In this document: piece by piece, positions 6,501-14,300 of the stretch
Layout: every line of letters begins with the position of its first letter
How positions within the stretch are numbered: position 1 is the stretch's first letter
Source of the DNA: JAZNOL01 sp045580815
GTDB taxonomy: Bacteria; Bacillota; Clostridia; RUG12999
Direction of reading: 5' to 3'
Length of the DNA: 31,301 nt
Assembly (NCBI GenBank): GCA_045580815.1
Contig: JAZNOL010000116.1
Location: 1-31,301 of the forward strand
Made by a program: the position numbers and the translations under genes
Notes under the pieces: model-generated
The model's input: the letters and a program-made list of their open reading frames with translations, nothing else
The model's database searches: none
What the model was told of the DNA's origin: nothing

Positions 6501-6542
6501 AAAAAGACGCACGGTCAAAGGGGAAAACCGCGCGTCTTTTTT
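6501..6542 (+). terminator. Terminator of the AraC-type gene
   Basis: A stem of about 14 bp with one A-C mismatch (arms 6502-6515 and 6527-6540) and a following T run. Confidence 0.85.
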
Positions 6543-6615
6543 AAATATATTTTGTGAGGTAATTCTATTATTGTCATAATTTTTTTGTATATGCATTTTT
6601 TTAAAACTTTTATAC

Positions 6616-6643
6616 ACATTTTTTTAAAAACGCACATATGATA
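6616..6643 (+). promoter_or_regulatory. Candidate sigma-K-type promoter
   Basis: AC at 6616-6617, a gap of 17 bases, then CATATGATA at 6635-6643. This fits the AC-N17-CATAnnnTA consensus of the late mother-cell factor sigma-K (sigma-E has a similar -10). No sigma-A promoter of comparable quality is seen before the gene at 6695. The pattern is short, so chance is possible. Confidence 0.4.
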
Positions 6644-6694
6644 GTATTGAAACCGCAGAACACCCATCTGCGTAAAATTTAAGGAGGCGTTTTT

Positions 6695-7513
6695 ATGGGA
6701 ATGGATAAAAACAATACACCGCTTCATCAGTGTTTGAAAGATTTGGTGTGCATACATACTGACAAGGTTTTTGACGTTTGTAAGGATAAGGAATGTCTTG
6801 AAAACCTTCGAGTTTATTTTGGTTGCTCCGACCAATCACTCATTAACCGTGCCACAAATGTAAAATTTCGCAAAGCAGAGGTTTTATGGGTTTGCAGCGA
6901 TGTCGAACCTGTACCATTTAACCGTGGCTATTACAGCGTTGACATAAGCTTTTTCTTCAAAATAAAGCTTGAAGTAAGCTGTGGTATGAACTCCAGCACC
7001 TGCGTGGACGGTCTTGCCACCTATAACAAAAAGATAATTCTTTTTGGTTCCGAAGGCAGTGCATATGTGTTTGAATCATCTTACCGTCCCGGTGCACCGG
7101 ACATTGCTCAGCCCTGCCGTAGAAATATGCCCAAAGCCGTTGTCGAACTTGTTGACCCGATGGCTCTTGGCGTAAAACTTATGGAATGCTCCTGCGATTG
7201 CGATTGTGACGATTCGTGCTGTGTAGCCGTAAGCGATATTCCGTGCTCAATTTCAGACATTTTTGACGGCGGTTTATACACCGGCGACGAGGGTAACCGT
7301 GTTTATGTAACAATAGGTATTTTTGTTATTATTCGTCTGCAGCGCAGTGTTCAGCTTCTTGTGCCCTGCAATGATTACTGTCTGCCCGACAAAGAATGTA
7401 CAGCGTCAACCGACGATGACCCCTGCACAATTTTCGAAAAAATAAATTTCCCCTTTGACGAATTTTATCCTCCTTTTGGCGGATGTGATAATCAGTGTAA
7501 CAAAAAATGCTGA
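6695..7513 (+). CDS. Cysteine-rich protein of unknown function, possible spore-layer protein
   Basis: The 272-residue protein has 23 cysteines (over 8 percent), no signal peptide and no membrane segment. The N-terminal part has KVFDVCKDKECLENLRVYF with C29 and C34. A central cluster reads ECSCDCDCDDSCC, and the C-terminus carries seven more cysteines, ending in DNQCNKKC. Between them lie beta-rich stretches (YYSVDISFFFKIKLEVSCG, RVYVTIGIFVIIRL). I do not recognise a named domain, but similar cysteine-rich proteins with a KVYD-C-D-C-L motif occur in spore-forming Clostridia. The ATG follows AAGGAGG at 7 bases. A sigma-K-like promoter suggests late mother-cell expression and a coat or exosporium role (inference). 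A metal-binding protein is the alternative. Confidence 0.7.
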   Translation: MGMDKNNTPLHQCLKDLVCIHTDKVFDVCKDKECLENLRVYFGCSDQSLINRATNVKFRKAEVLWVCSDVEPVPFNRGYYSVDISFFFKIKLEVSCGMNSSTCVDGLATYNKKIILFGSEGSAYVFESSYRPGAPDIAQPCRRNMPKAVVELVDPMALGVKLMECSCDCDCDDSCCVAVSDIPCSISDIFDGGLYTGDEGNRVYVTIGIFVIIRLQRSVQLLVPCNDYCLPDKECTASTDDDPCTIFEKINFPFDEFYPPFGGCDNQCNKKC

Positions 7514-7522
7514 TACCCCCCC

Positions 7523-7560
7523 AATATGCCTGTCCTGCGAGCCGGCAGGCATATTTTTTA
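7523..7560 (+). terminator. Terminator of the cysteine-rich gene
   Basis: A 10-bp stem (7523-7532 with 7546-7555) followed by a T run. Confidence 0.85.
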
Positions 7561-7579
7561 AAAAAGGTGATGTCACAAG

Positions 7580-8212
7580 GTGTATATTTTAAGCATGCTG
7601 CTTTCGGTAGCAGTAAGTGCTGACGCATTATTAATAGGTACGGCGTATGGGCTTAAAAAAGTTAAAATTCCGTTTGCTTCACAGCTTATTATAGGATTAT
7701 GTGCCTGTTTGTGCAGTTTTGCATCGGTGATTGTTTCCAAAGGAATTTTTGCGTTTTTGTCAGCTCTTGCATCAAAAATCATAAGCATTAGTGCGCTGTT
7801 TTTGCTCGGCTTTTATTTTTTACTTAAAGCTGTCTTTACAAACATAAAACCCGGAGAAAAGCTTTCGCTTCTCAGCTTTGCAATAAAATCAATGGGGCTT
7901 AAAATTTCGGTTGTACGCGATATGAGCATGTGTGATATTGACAATTCGGGCATAATAGACAACAAAGAAGCTTTTTTGCTTGGTTTAACTTTATCGGGAG
8001 ACATTGCCGCAGTAGGTCTTTTTGCTTCTCCTACAGGCATGGAATCGATGTTGTTTGCAGTTTTTACAGGCATTTTTAACGTACTGTGCATCTGCATAGG
8101 AAACAAACTGGGACATCGTGCAAACCATATAAAAATCAATTTGAAAAAAATTGCGGATTTTGCTCTGCCTGTTGTAATTTTTATCTCTCTTGCTACAAAA
8201 CTGTTTTTTTGA
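7580..8212 (+). CDS. ytaF: Sporulation membrane protein YtaF (MntP/LysE-like fold)
   Basis: The 210-residue protein has six hydrophobic segments in two repeats of three, like the MntP manganese exporters. Each repeat carries an acidic motif in the membrane: SVAVSADALLIG near the start and LTLSGDIAAVG in the second half. The central loop contains DIDNSGIIDNKEAFLLG, which is characteristic of YtaF and resembles an EF-hand-like loop. The family is restricted largely to spore formers; its exact role is unsettled. The start is GTG 7580, placed 9 bases after AGGTGAT; no in-frame ATG fits. It lies 64 bases upstream of the SpoIIQ-like gene with no terminator between, so the two are probably co-transcribed. 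Confidence 0.8.
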   Translation: MYILSMLLSVAVSADALLIGTAYGLKKVKIPFASQLIIGLCACLCSFASVIVSKGIFAFLSALASKIISISALFLLGFYFLLKAVFTNIKPGEKLSLLSFAIKSMGLKISVVRDMSMCDIDNSGIIDNKEAFLLGLTLSGDIAAVGLFASPTGMESMLFAVFTGIFNVLCICIGNKLGHRANHIKINLKKIADFALPVVIFISLATKLFF

Positions 8213-8276
8213 GTGAATAAATCCCATAATCGTTGCAGATAATAAAGGTAAATTCAAGAGAAATCTGGAGGTACCT

Positions 8277-8984
8277 ATGGATAAAAATTCAAATAAAAAA
8301 TTCACGGCAAAATCTATTTACCGCATAAGCATTGTACTGGCGGCAGTGTGCGTATGCACAGCGGTAGTTTCTTTAAACACAATGCGTGCAAAAAACAGTG
8401 CCGCCAAATATAATGTGGCAATTTCTCCCCCTACCGCTCAGAATGAAAAAGTAACCGAGCCAGCACCTGTTTCAAAACCTAAAACCGATGTCCCGAAAAC
8501 ACAAACCCAATCGGAACCAAAACAAGCCGCACCTATACAGGCAAAACCTGCCACCGGCGAAGAAAAACCGGCTTTTTCTATTGAATCGGTAGAGCTTTTG
8601 CGTCCGGCGGCAGGAAAAATTGTGTTTGCACACAGCGGCGATGAGCTTGTTTATCACAAGCTTTACGACGACTGGCGTGTGCATAGCGGTGTTGATATTA
8701 CAGCAACCGCATCTTCACAGGTAAAGGCCGCATATGACGGTACTGTTGAAGACGTAAAACCTGACGGATTCGGCAAATATGTAATAACGCTTAATCACAA
8801 ATATTTTAAAACAGTGTATTCGGGTGTTTCTACCGAAAAAATAGCCGAAAAAGGCAAAACCGTCAAAAAAGGCGATGTTATAAGCGGAGTGCCGGACAAA
8901 AGCTCTCTGTACGATTTGCCCCATATTTCTTTCGAGTTGATTTACCGGGGTAAAAGCATCGACCCCGAGCCGCTTTTCAAATAA
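8277..8984 (+). CDS. SpoIIQ-like membrane-anchored LytM (M23) protein with altered active site
   Basis: The 235-residue protein has a basic N-terminus, one membrane segment at about 17-35, a Pro/Lys/Gln-rich linker (50-100) and a LytM domain (105-232). The first zinc motif is intact: RVHSGVD with H136 and D140. The HxH motif is HIS (LPHISFE), so H216 is kept and the second histidine is Ser218. That should impair or abolish endopeptidase activity. The architecture fits SpoIIQ, the forespore half of the SpoIIQ-SpoIIIAH channel, whose LytM domain is degenerate in Bacillus and intact in some Clostridia. Start: GGAGG before ATG 8277. A generic M23 family peptidase is the alternative; the ytaF neighbour supports sporulation. 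Confidence 0.75.
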   Translation: MDKNSNKKFTAKSIYRISIVLAAVCVCTAVVSLNTMRAKNSAAKYNVAISPPTAQNEKVTEPAPVSKPKTDVPKTQTQSEPKQAAPIQAKPATGEEKPAFSIESVELLRPAAGKIVFAHSGDELVYHKLYDDWRVHSGVDITATASSQVKAAYDGTVEDVKPDGFGKYVITLNHKYFKTVYSGVSTEKIAEKGKTVKKGDVISGVPDKSSLYDLPHISFELIYRGKSIDPEPLFK

Positions 8985-9050
8985 AGATTTATACCACGGA
9001 TGTAACACAGTTTGCAAAATTCTTTTAAAATTCCTTCTGAATAATTCGGG

Positions 9051-9090
9051 AAACTGCGACAATTTTCTTTTGTCGCAGTTTCTTGTTTTT
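9051..9090 (+). terminator. Terminator after the SpoIIQ-like gene
   Basis: A perfect 12-bp stem (9051-9062 with 9070-9081) followed by a T-rich stretch. The 394 bases from 8985 to 9378 hold no protein gene: only this terminator, the flavin promoter and the FMN riboswitch. Confidence 0.85.
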
Positions 9091-9138
9091 ATGCAATCCG
9101 AAAATCACACAATTTTTTGTTAAATTTTAAAAAAACTG

Positions 9139-9167
9139 TTGACACAAAAGCCGTAATGGAATATAAT
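9139..9167 (+). promoter_or_regulatory. Consensus sigma-A promoter of the flavin cluster
   Basis: TTGACA (9139-9144), 17 bases, TATAAT (9162-9167), about 12 bases before the riboswitch. Confidence 0.9.
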
Positions 9168-9178
9168 TATAAGTGAAG

Positions 9179-9293
9179 ATATTCTTCGGGGCAAGGTGAA
9201 ATTCCTTACCGGCGGTATAGCCCGCGAGCCGCTTTTGCGGTTGATTCGGTGAAATTCCGAAGCCGACGGTATAGTCCGGACGGTAGAAGATAT
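9179..9293 (+). promoter_or_regulatory. FMN riboswitch (RFN element)
   Basis: The closing P1 helix pairs 9179-9187 with 9286-9293. Inside are the conserved core blocks GGGGCAAGGTGAAATTCC, ACCGGCGGTATAGCCCGCGA, GGTGAAATTCCGAAGCCGAC and GGTATAGTCCGGAC, in the order and spacing of the RFN family. It binds flavin mononucleotide and lowers expression when FMN is plentiful. A terminator at 9316-9351 serves as the expression platform. It lies upstream of ribU and probably of the dus-apbE pair too. Confidence 0.97.
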
Positions 9294-9315
9294 AAATCTG
9301 TTATACTCTTTTGTC

Positions 9316-9351
9316 GCATGCCCTTAAAAATTTCAGGCGTGCTTATTTTTT
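9316..9351 (+). terminator. Riboswitch-controlled terminator
   Basis: A 7-bp stem with one G-U pair (GCATGCC 9316-9322 with GGCGTGC 9336-9342), then TTATTTTTT. Its position between the aptamer and the ribU ribosome binding site points to control by premature termination. Confidence 0.75.
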
Positions 9352-9378
9352 GCCGCCGCAAAATTAAGGAGCGATTTT

Positions 9379-9921
9379 ATGAACAAAAACTTAAAAAAAC
9401 TTACTGTAATGGGAATGCTGTGTGCAGTTTCCGTGGTGCTTGTTTGGCTTATTCATTTTCCTATTTTCCCTGCGGCACCGTTTTTGGAATATGACCCTGC
9501 CGACATTCCTATTTTTATCGGCACATTTTCTTTTGGCTCTCCCGCCGGACTTGTGCTCACAATTATCACGTCTATTATTCAGGGATTTACCGTAAGTGCT
9601 TCAAGCGGAGTCTACGGAATACTTATGCACGTAATATCAACAGGTAGTTTCTGCCTTGCTTCAGGACTCACATACAGATTCAACAAAACAAAAAAAGGTG
9701 CCGCCCTGGCTCTTGCTGTGGGCACAGTTACAATGACACTTGTTATGATTCCGGCAAACCTTTTTATAACTCCGATTTTTATGGGCACACCTACTGCAGT
9801 AGTGCAATCGCTTTTGCTGCCTGTAATTATTCCGTTTAACTTTATAAAAGCAGCATCAAATGCAATTATCACATTCTTTCTTTACAAAAGAATTTCCAGT
9901 CTTTGGAGCAACAAAATCTGA
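9379..9921 (+). CDS. ribU: Riboflavin transporter RibU, ECF-type S component
   Basis: This 180-residue integral membrane protein has about six hydrophobic segments. It binds riboflavin and joins the shared ECF energising module (EcfA, EcfA', EcfT), which is not in this window. FLEYDPADIP (residues 35-44) is the signature of the RibU family, and AASNAIITFFLYKR near the C-terminus matches as well. Length is normal (about 180-200). ATG 9379 follows AAGGAG. The FMN riboswitch directly upstream independently supports the assignment. It is first of three flavin-linked genes; the next starts 30 bases downstream. Confidence 0.95.
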   Translation: MNKNLKKLTVMGMLCAVSVVLVWLIHFPIFPAAPFLEYDPADIPIFIGTFSFGSPAGLVLTIITSIIQGFTVSASSGVYGILMHVISTGSFCLASGLTYRFNKTKKGAALALAVGTVTMTLVMIPANLFITPIFMGTPTAVVQSLLLPVIIPFNFIKAASNAIITFFLYKRISSLWSNKI

Positions 9922-9951
9922 TGCTTAAAATTATAATCAAAGGAAAATAAT

Positions 9952-10932
9952 ATGATTTTCAATACTCTTGAAACAAAAAACAACGTGTTTGTTGCACCTA
10001 TTGCAGGCGTGACCGACCATGTTTTCCGAAAAATTTTAAAAGATATGGGTGCAGGACTTTTATACACCGAAATGGTGAGTGCAAAAGCCCTATGCTTTGG
10101 CGATAAAAAAACAAAATCGCTGATGCAGATTGCTGATGACCAGCAGCCATGCGGCGTTCAGCTGTTCGGCAGCGACCCAAAAATTATTGCCGAGGCGGCA
10201 AAAATTGTGGAAAACACAACTCCTGCGGCTTTTATTGACATTAACATGGGATGTCCTGTGCCAAAGGTTGCCGGCAACGGCGAGGGCAGTGCACTCCTCA
10301 AAAATCCGCCGCTTATGGGCGAAATTATTTATGCGGTGAAAAATGCGGTGAAACTGCCTGTTACGGCAAAAATCCGCATCGGCTGGACTGCCGACAGCAT
10401 AAACGCTGTGGAGTGTGCAAAAATTCTTGAGCAAAACGGTGCGGATATGATTGCCGTGCATGGCAGAACACGTGAGCAATATTACAGCGGAACAGCCGAC
10501 AGAAGTATTATCCGTGACGTGAAAAATGCCGTAAAAATTCCTGTTGTGGGCAACGGTGATATTACAAGTCCCGAAAGTATGCGTGATATGTTTGAGTTTA
10601 CAGGTTGCGATGCGGTTATGCTGGCGAGAGGAATCATGGGCAACCCCTGGCTGATAAAGCAATGTCTGCATTATCAGCAGACAGGCGAAATTCTGCCGCA
10701 GCCCTCTTTTGACGAAATGGCAGAAATGGCAGTTTATCACACGAAAATGCTGGTTGAAGCCTTTGGGGAAAGAAACGGAATCCGCCAGGCAAGGGGACAT
10801 CTTACCTGGTATGTAAAAGGCAGGCGTGGTGCAGCGGCTGTTAAAAATCTGCTGACATCTGCCCTGACGGTTGAAGAAATAGAAGAAGTGTTTGCGAGGT
10901 GGAAAAATGAACTTTCTGACACGCAACATTAA
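9952..10932 (+). CDS. dusB: tRNA-dihydrouridine synthase (Dus family, DusB-like)
   Basis: The 326-residue enzyme reduces uridine to dihydrouridine in tRNA using NADPH and bound FMN. The TIM barrel shows VAPIAGVTD near the start, NMGCPVPKVAGNGEGSALL with catalytic Cys101, KIRIGW, AVHGRTREQYYSG, VVGNGDI and the FMN phosphate site ARGIMGNPW. The C-terminal helical domain begins at about residue 240. Length fits DusB. Start: AAAGGA upstream of ATG 9952. It lies 30 bases after ribU and overlaps apbE by 26 bases, so the three look co-transcribed. An FMN enzyme downstream of an FMN riboswitch is a sensible pairing, though dus is not a classical member of this regulon. Confidence 0.92.
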   Translation: MIFNTLETKNNVFVAPIAGVTDHVFRKILKDMGAGLLYTEMVSAKALCFGDKKTKSLMQIADDQQPCGVQLFGSDPKIIAEAAKIVENTTPAAFIDINMGCPVPKVAGNGEGSALLKNPPLMGEIIYAVKNAVKLPVTAKIRIGWTADSINAVECAKILEQNGADMIAVHGRTREQYYSGTADRSIIRDVKNAVKIPVVGNGDITSPESMRDMFEFTGCDAVMLARGIMGNPWLIKQCLHYQQTGEILPQPSFDEMAEMAVYHTKMLVEAFGERNGIRQARGHLTWYVKGRRGAAAVKNLLTSALTVEEIEEVFARWKNELSDTQH

Positions 10933-11902
10933 ATATATTGCCATAGCGGTTTTTGCGGCTGTTGTAATTGCCGTGCTGTGGTTTTCAAACGAAAGTAAGC
11001 CTCACGAGGAGAGTTTTTTTGCTCTTGACACACAGGTTTCGTTTAAAATTTATGGTGACAAAAAAACGGCGGACAGGGCGTTTAAAGAAGCTCGCAGTTT
11101 CCTTGAAAATTTTGAAAACGAAATCAGCCTTTATAAAGAAAGCGGATTTGCCTGCAAATTTGAAAAGCTTGCAAAAGGCGAAAGGCTTGAAATGAGCGAA
11201 AATGTGCAAAATCTTATTGAAATGAGCAAGGGTGCAAGCGATAAAACAGACGGTTGTTTCGACATAACAACTGCGCCGCTTTCAAAGCTGTGGAATGTCA
11301 CGGGAAACACCGCGCCGCCTGAAGAAAATGAAGTTTTGCACGCTCTTGAAAAAGTAGGGTATAAAAACCTTGAAGCTGACGGCAATTTTCTTGTAAAAAC
11401 CGATGCAAGTGTGGATTTCGGTGCAATTGCAAAGGGATACGCCTCGGACAAAATAAAAGAAATTTTTAAAGCCTGCAAGGTTTCTGCCGGAGTTATAAAT
11501 TTAGGCGGAAATGTGACGGTTTTCGGCAAAAATCCAAGCAAAGACAGCTTTGCCGTAGGTATAACCGACCCCACCAATCCCTCGGACATATGTGCAGCGG
11601 TTTATGTTAATGAAAAAAGCGTGATTACCTCCGGTGCGTATCAGCGGTATTTTGAGCATGACGGCAAGATTTATCATCACATTTTATCGCCTTTTGACGG
11701 GTATCCTGCCGATACGGATGTTGCATCGGTAACGGTAATTTCAAAAGACGGTGCACTTGCGGACGCACTTTCCACAGCAGCATTTGTTGCCGGAAGTGAA
11801 AAAGGACTTATATACATAGAAGATGCCGGAGCACAGGGACTTATTGTGCTTAAAAACGGTGAAATTATTGCATCGGACGGATTGCAGTTTGAAAAAAGAT
11901 AA
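10907..11902 (+). CDS. apbE: FAD:protein FMN transferase (ApbE)
   Basis: The 331-residue protein has a hydrophobic N-terminal anchor (about 9-26) and faces outward. It attaches FMN covalently to Thr/Ser of exported proteins such as RnfG/RnfD or NqrB/NqrC subunits, using FAD and magnesium. Family marks are FALDTQVSF, DFGAIAKGYASD (170-181), NLGGNV (198-203), HHILSPFDGYP (257-267) and DALSTA (286-291). There is no lipobox cysteine, so it is a signal-anchor form rather than a lipoprotein. ATG 10907, five bases after GAGGTGG, is preferred over an in-frame TTG at 10892. The 5' end overlaps dus by 26 bases. No flavinylated target is in this window. Confidence 0.93.
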   Translation: MNFLTRNIKYIAIAVFAAVVIAVLWFSNESKPHEESFFALDTQVSFKIYGDKKTADRAFKEARSFLENFENEISLYKESGFACKFEKLAKGERLEMSENVQNLIEMSKGASDKTDGCFDITTAPLSKLWNVTGNTAPPEENEVLHALEKVGYKNLEADGNFLVKTDASVDFGAIAKGYASDKIKEIFKACKVSAGVINLGGNVTVFGKNPSKDSFAVGITDPTNPSDICAAVYVNEKSVITSGAYQRYFEHDGKIYHHILSPFDGYPADTDVASVTVISKDGALADALSTAAFVAGSEKGLIYIEDAGAQGLIVLKNGEIIASDGLQFEKR

Positions 11903-11910
11903 ATTTTCTA

Positions 11911-11939
11911 TTGCAAAACGCATAAAATTATAGTATAAT
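11911..11939 (+). promoter_or_regulatory. Sigma-A promoter of the coiled-coil zinc-ribbon gene
   Basis: TTGCAA (11911-11916), 17 bases, TATAAT (11934-11939), starting 8 bases after the apbE stop. No terminator for the flavin cluster is visible before it. Confidence 0.8.
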
Positions 11940-11973
11940 AAAATAAATAACGTGATTTCGGGAGGCATAACTT

Positions 11974-12333
11974 ATGGATTTTATAAATATTGTTAAAGAA
12001 AAAGCAACAGAACTTGCAATTGGTGCCGCAAAGGTTTCAAACTCTGCAATGACACAGGTTAAGTCCAATCTTCATATTGCCGACAAAAAACAGGAAAGAG
12101 AAAAAACACTTGAATCCTTAGGCTTGCTCATGTACGAAGCGTACAAATCCGGCGTTGATCCTGATACCGATAAGGTGGCGGAAAAATGCGTGGTTATTGA
12201 CAAGCTGGGCAAAGAAATTGAGGAGCTAAAAAAAGCTATTTTGGAAGTAAAAAACGTTAAAGTTTGCTCTCACTGTAAAGCAGAAATTAAAAGCAATCAC
12301 AATTTCTGCCCAATGTGCGGAGAAAAAGCATAA
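11974..12333 (+). CDS. Coiled-coil protein with C-terminal zinc ribbon
   Basis: The 119-residue soluble protein has helical, charged heptad-like stretches at about 1-55 and 65-95 (AEKCVVIDKLGKEIEELKKAI) that suggest a coiled coil. A C-terminal rubredoxin-like zinc ribbon follows: C98, C101, C112, C115 (VCSHCK and FCPMCGEKA). It resembles a widespread clostridial family of unknown function. ATG 11974 follows CGGGAGG. It is transcribed alone from its own promoter and ends at a terminator shared with the converging ABC genes. Unlike the DUF4190 group, it has no membrane segments. Confidence 0.75.
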   Translation: MDFINIVKEKATELAIGAAKVSNSAMTQVKSNLHIADKKQEREKTLESLGLLMYEAYKSGVDPDTDKVAEKCVVIDKLGKEIEELKKAILEVKNVKVCSHCKAEIKSNHNFCPMCGEKA

Positions 12334-12343
12334 TAATATTACA

Positions 12344-12384
12344 AAAAAGGCTGTAGTAAAATATTTTACTACAGCCTCTTTTGT
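12344..12384. terminator. Bidirectional terminator
   Basis: A perfect 14+14-base palindrome (12349-12362 with 12363-12376) is flanked by six A on the left and a T-rich run on the right. It can stop both the zinc-ribbon gene (+) and the ABC operon (-), and it overlaps neither stop codon. Confidence 0.9.
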
Positions 12385-12386
12385 AA

Positions 12387-14300
12387 TTATTCCAGTTCAA
12401 ATGCACCGGTATAAAGCTGATAATATTTACCCTTTTGGGCAATGAGGTCATCGTGAGTGCCACGTTCAATAATAACACCTTTTTCAAGCACCATAATAAC
12501 ATCGGAGTTTTTAACCGTAGACAGTCTGTGTGCAATGACAAAAACTGTTCTGCCTTTCATAAGTGCATCCATACCTTTTTGAACAATTGCTTCGGTACGG
12601 GTGTCGATTGACGAGGTAGCCTCATCAAGAATCATAACCGGCGGGTCCGCAACTGCTGCACGTGCAATTGAAATAAGCTGCCTTTGTCCCTGCGAAAGGT
12701 TTGCACCGTTGTTTGACAGCTGTGTATTGTACCCATCGGGCAAGCGATTTATAAAATCGTCTGCGCCGGCAAGCTGTGCGGCACGGCGACATTCCTCGTC
12801 TGTTGCATCAAGGTTGCCGTAACGGATGTTTTCCATAACCGTACCGGTAAACAAATTTGTTTCCTGCAAAACTATTCCAAGCGACCTGCGCAAATCGGTT
12901 TTTTTGATTTTTTCTATGTTTATGCCGTCGTAACGGATTTTCCCGTCCGATATATCATAAAATCGGTTAATCAGATTGGTAATTGTGGTTTTTCCCGCAC
13001 CTGTTGCACCAACAAACGCCACCTTCTGACCGGGCTCAGCATACAGAGTAATATCATGAAGCACCGTTTTGTTTTCTTCGTAACCAAAGGTTACATTTTC
13101 CATACGCACATCACCGCAAAGAGGTGTGTAAGTTACGTTTCCGTCAGCCTGATGAGGATGCTTCCATGCCCATTTGCCGGTGTGTTTTTCGGTTTCGGTA
13201 ATTGTTCCGTCCTCTGCAATTTCTGCATTTACAAGAGTAACGTAGCCGTCATCCTCTTCGGGTTTTTCGTCCATAAGAGCAAACACACGCTCTGCACCAG
13301 CCATCGCCATAACAATTGAGTTTATCTGCTGCGAAACCTGGTTGATATTGCCGGCAAACTGTTTTGTCATGTTTAAAAACGGAACGAGTATGCTTATACC
13401 AAGCGGCAAGCCGGAAATGCTTATATTCGGCACACCCAGGGCAATAAGCACGCCGCCGGACATTGCAATAAGAACATACATTACGTTGCCTATGTTATTG
13501 ATAATAGGACCGAGAGTGTTTGCATACGCATGAGCACGATAGCTGTCCTGATAAAGCGAATCGTTTATAACGTCAAAATCCTCGTTACATTCGTTTTCAT
13601 GACAAAAAACCTTAACAACCTTTTGTCCGCTCATCATTTCCTGTATAAAACCTTCTGCACGTCCTATAGATTGCTGCTGGCGTATAAAATATTTTGCACT
13701 GCCGCCGCCGATTTTTTTGGTTACAAACAAAATTGCCGATACTCCCACAAGCACAAACAATGTAAGCCACAGGCTGTAATAAATCATAATAACTATAACG
13801 CAGCTTACAATTGCCAAAGATTGGAGCAAATGCGGCAACGACTGCGAAACAAGCTGACGCAATGTGTCAATATCGTTTGTGTAATGGCTCATTATATCGC
13901 CGTGTTTATGCGTATCAAAATATTTAATGGGAAGTGTCTGCATACCGTCAAACATACTGCAACGCAGTTTTGACAAAAATCCCTGAGTAATAAACGCCAT
14001 AAGCTGTGTGTGAACAGCAATTGCCGCAATGGAAACCACGTACAAACAAAGCAGAATAAGAATTTTTGGTATAATCTCGCCGCTTGCCGCTGCCCAGTTT
14101 CCTGCATTACCAAGCATTACATGTTTTTCAATAAGTGCAATTACATTTTGCACAAAAATTGCCGGAATTGACGACACAAGTGCCGCAAACAGTATGCACA
14201 CAACAGTAAGCGGCATAAGTTTTGGATAAAACTTAAACAGCATTTTTATTGTTCTGCCGAGCACTTTGGGATTAAGCTTTCTTTTTGGCGGTTTATTCAT
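12387..14300 (-). CDS. Heterodimeric ABC exporter, catalytically competent subunit
   Basis: The 637-residue half-transporter has six membrane helices (about residues 20-330) and a nucleotide-binding domain (about 395-637). Walker A is GATGAGKTT (431-439). Walker B is VMILDE with catalytic E560, and the switch His is H591 (VIAHRLS). The signature is LSQGQ (535-539), not LSGGQ. A 40-residue insertion rich in Trp and His (TGKWAWKHPH) separates the two domains, a trait of this exporter subfamily. ATG 14300 is chosen because it lies 9 bases after AAAGGAGG; it overlaps the end of the partner gene by 8 bases. Substrate unknown: drugs, lipids or peptides are all possible. Confidence 0.9.
   Translation of the reverse strand: MNKPPKRKLNPKVLGRTIKMLFKFYPKLMPLTVVCILFAALVSSIPAIFVQNVIALIEKHVMLGNAGNWAAASGEIIPKILILLCLYVVSIAAIAVHTQLMAFITQGFLSKLRCSMFDGMQTLPIKYFDTHKHGDIMSHYTNDIDTLRQLVSQSLPHLLQSLAIVSCVIVIMIYYSLWLTLFVLVGVSAILFVTKKIGGGSAKYFIRQQQSIGRAEGFIQEMMSGQKVVKVFCHENECNEDFDVINDSLYQDSYRAHAYANTLGPIINNIGNVMYVLIAMSGGVLIALGVPNISISGLPLGISILVPFLNMTKQFAGNINQVSQQINSIVMAMAGAERVFALMDEKPEEDDGYVTLVNAEIAEDGTITETEKHTGKWAWKHPHQADGNVTYTPLCGDVRMENVTFGYEENKTVLHDITLYAEPGQKVAFVGATGAGKTTITNLINRFYDISDGKIRYDGINIEKIKKTDLRRSLGIVLQETNLFTGTVMENIRYGNLDATDEECRRAAQLAGADDFINRLPDGYNTQLSNNGANLSQGQRQLISIARAAVADPPVMILDEATSSIDTRTEAIVQKGMDALMKGRTVFVIAHRLSTVKNSDVIMVLEKGVIIERGTHDDLIAQKGKYYQLYTGAFELE

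Noticed and set aside
8213..8276. Sigma-F or sigma-G promoter before the SpoIIQ-like gene
   Set aside because: TGAATA with a loose -10 at 17 bases can be drawn, but the match is too weak to report as a feature.
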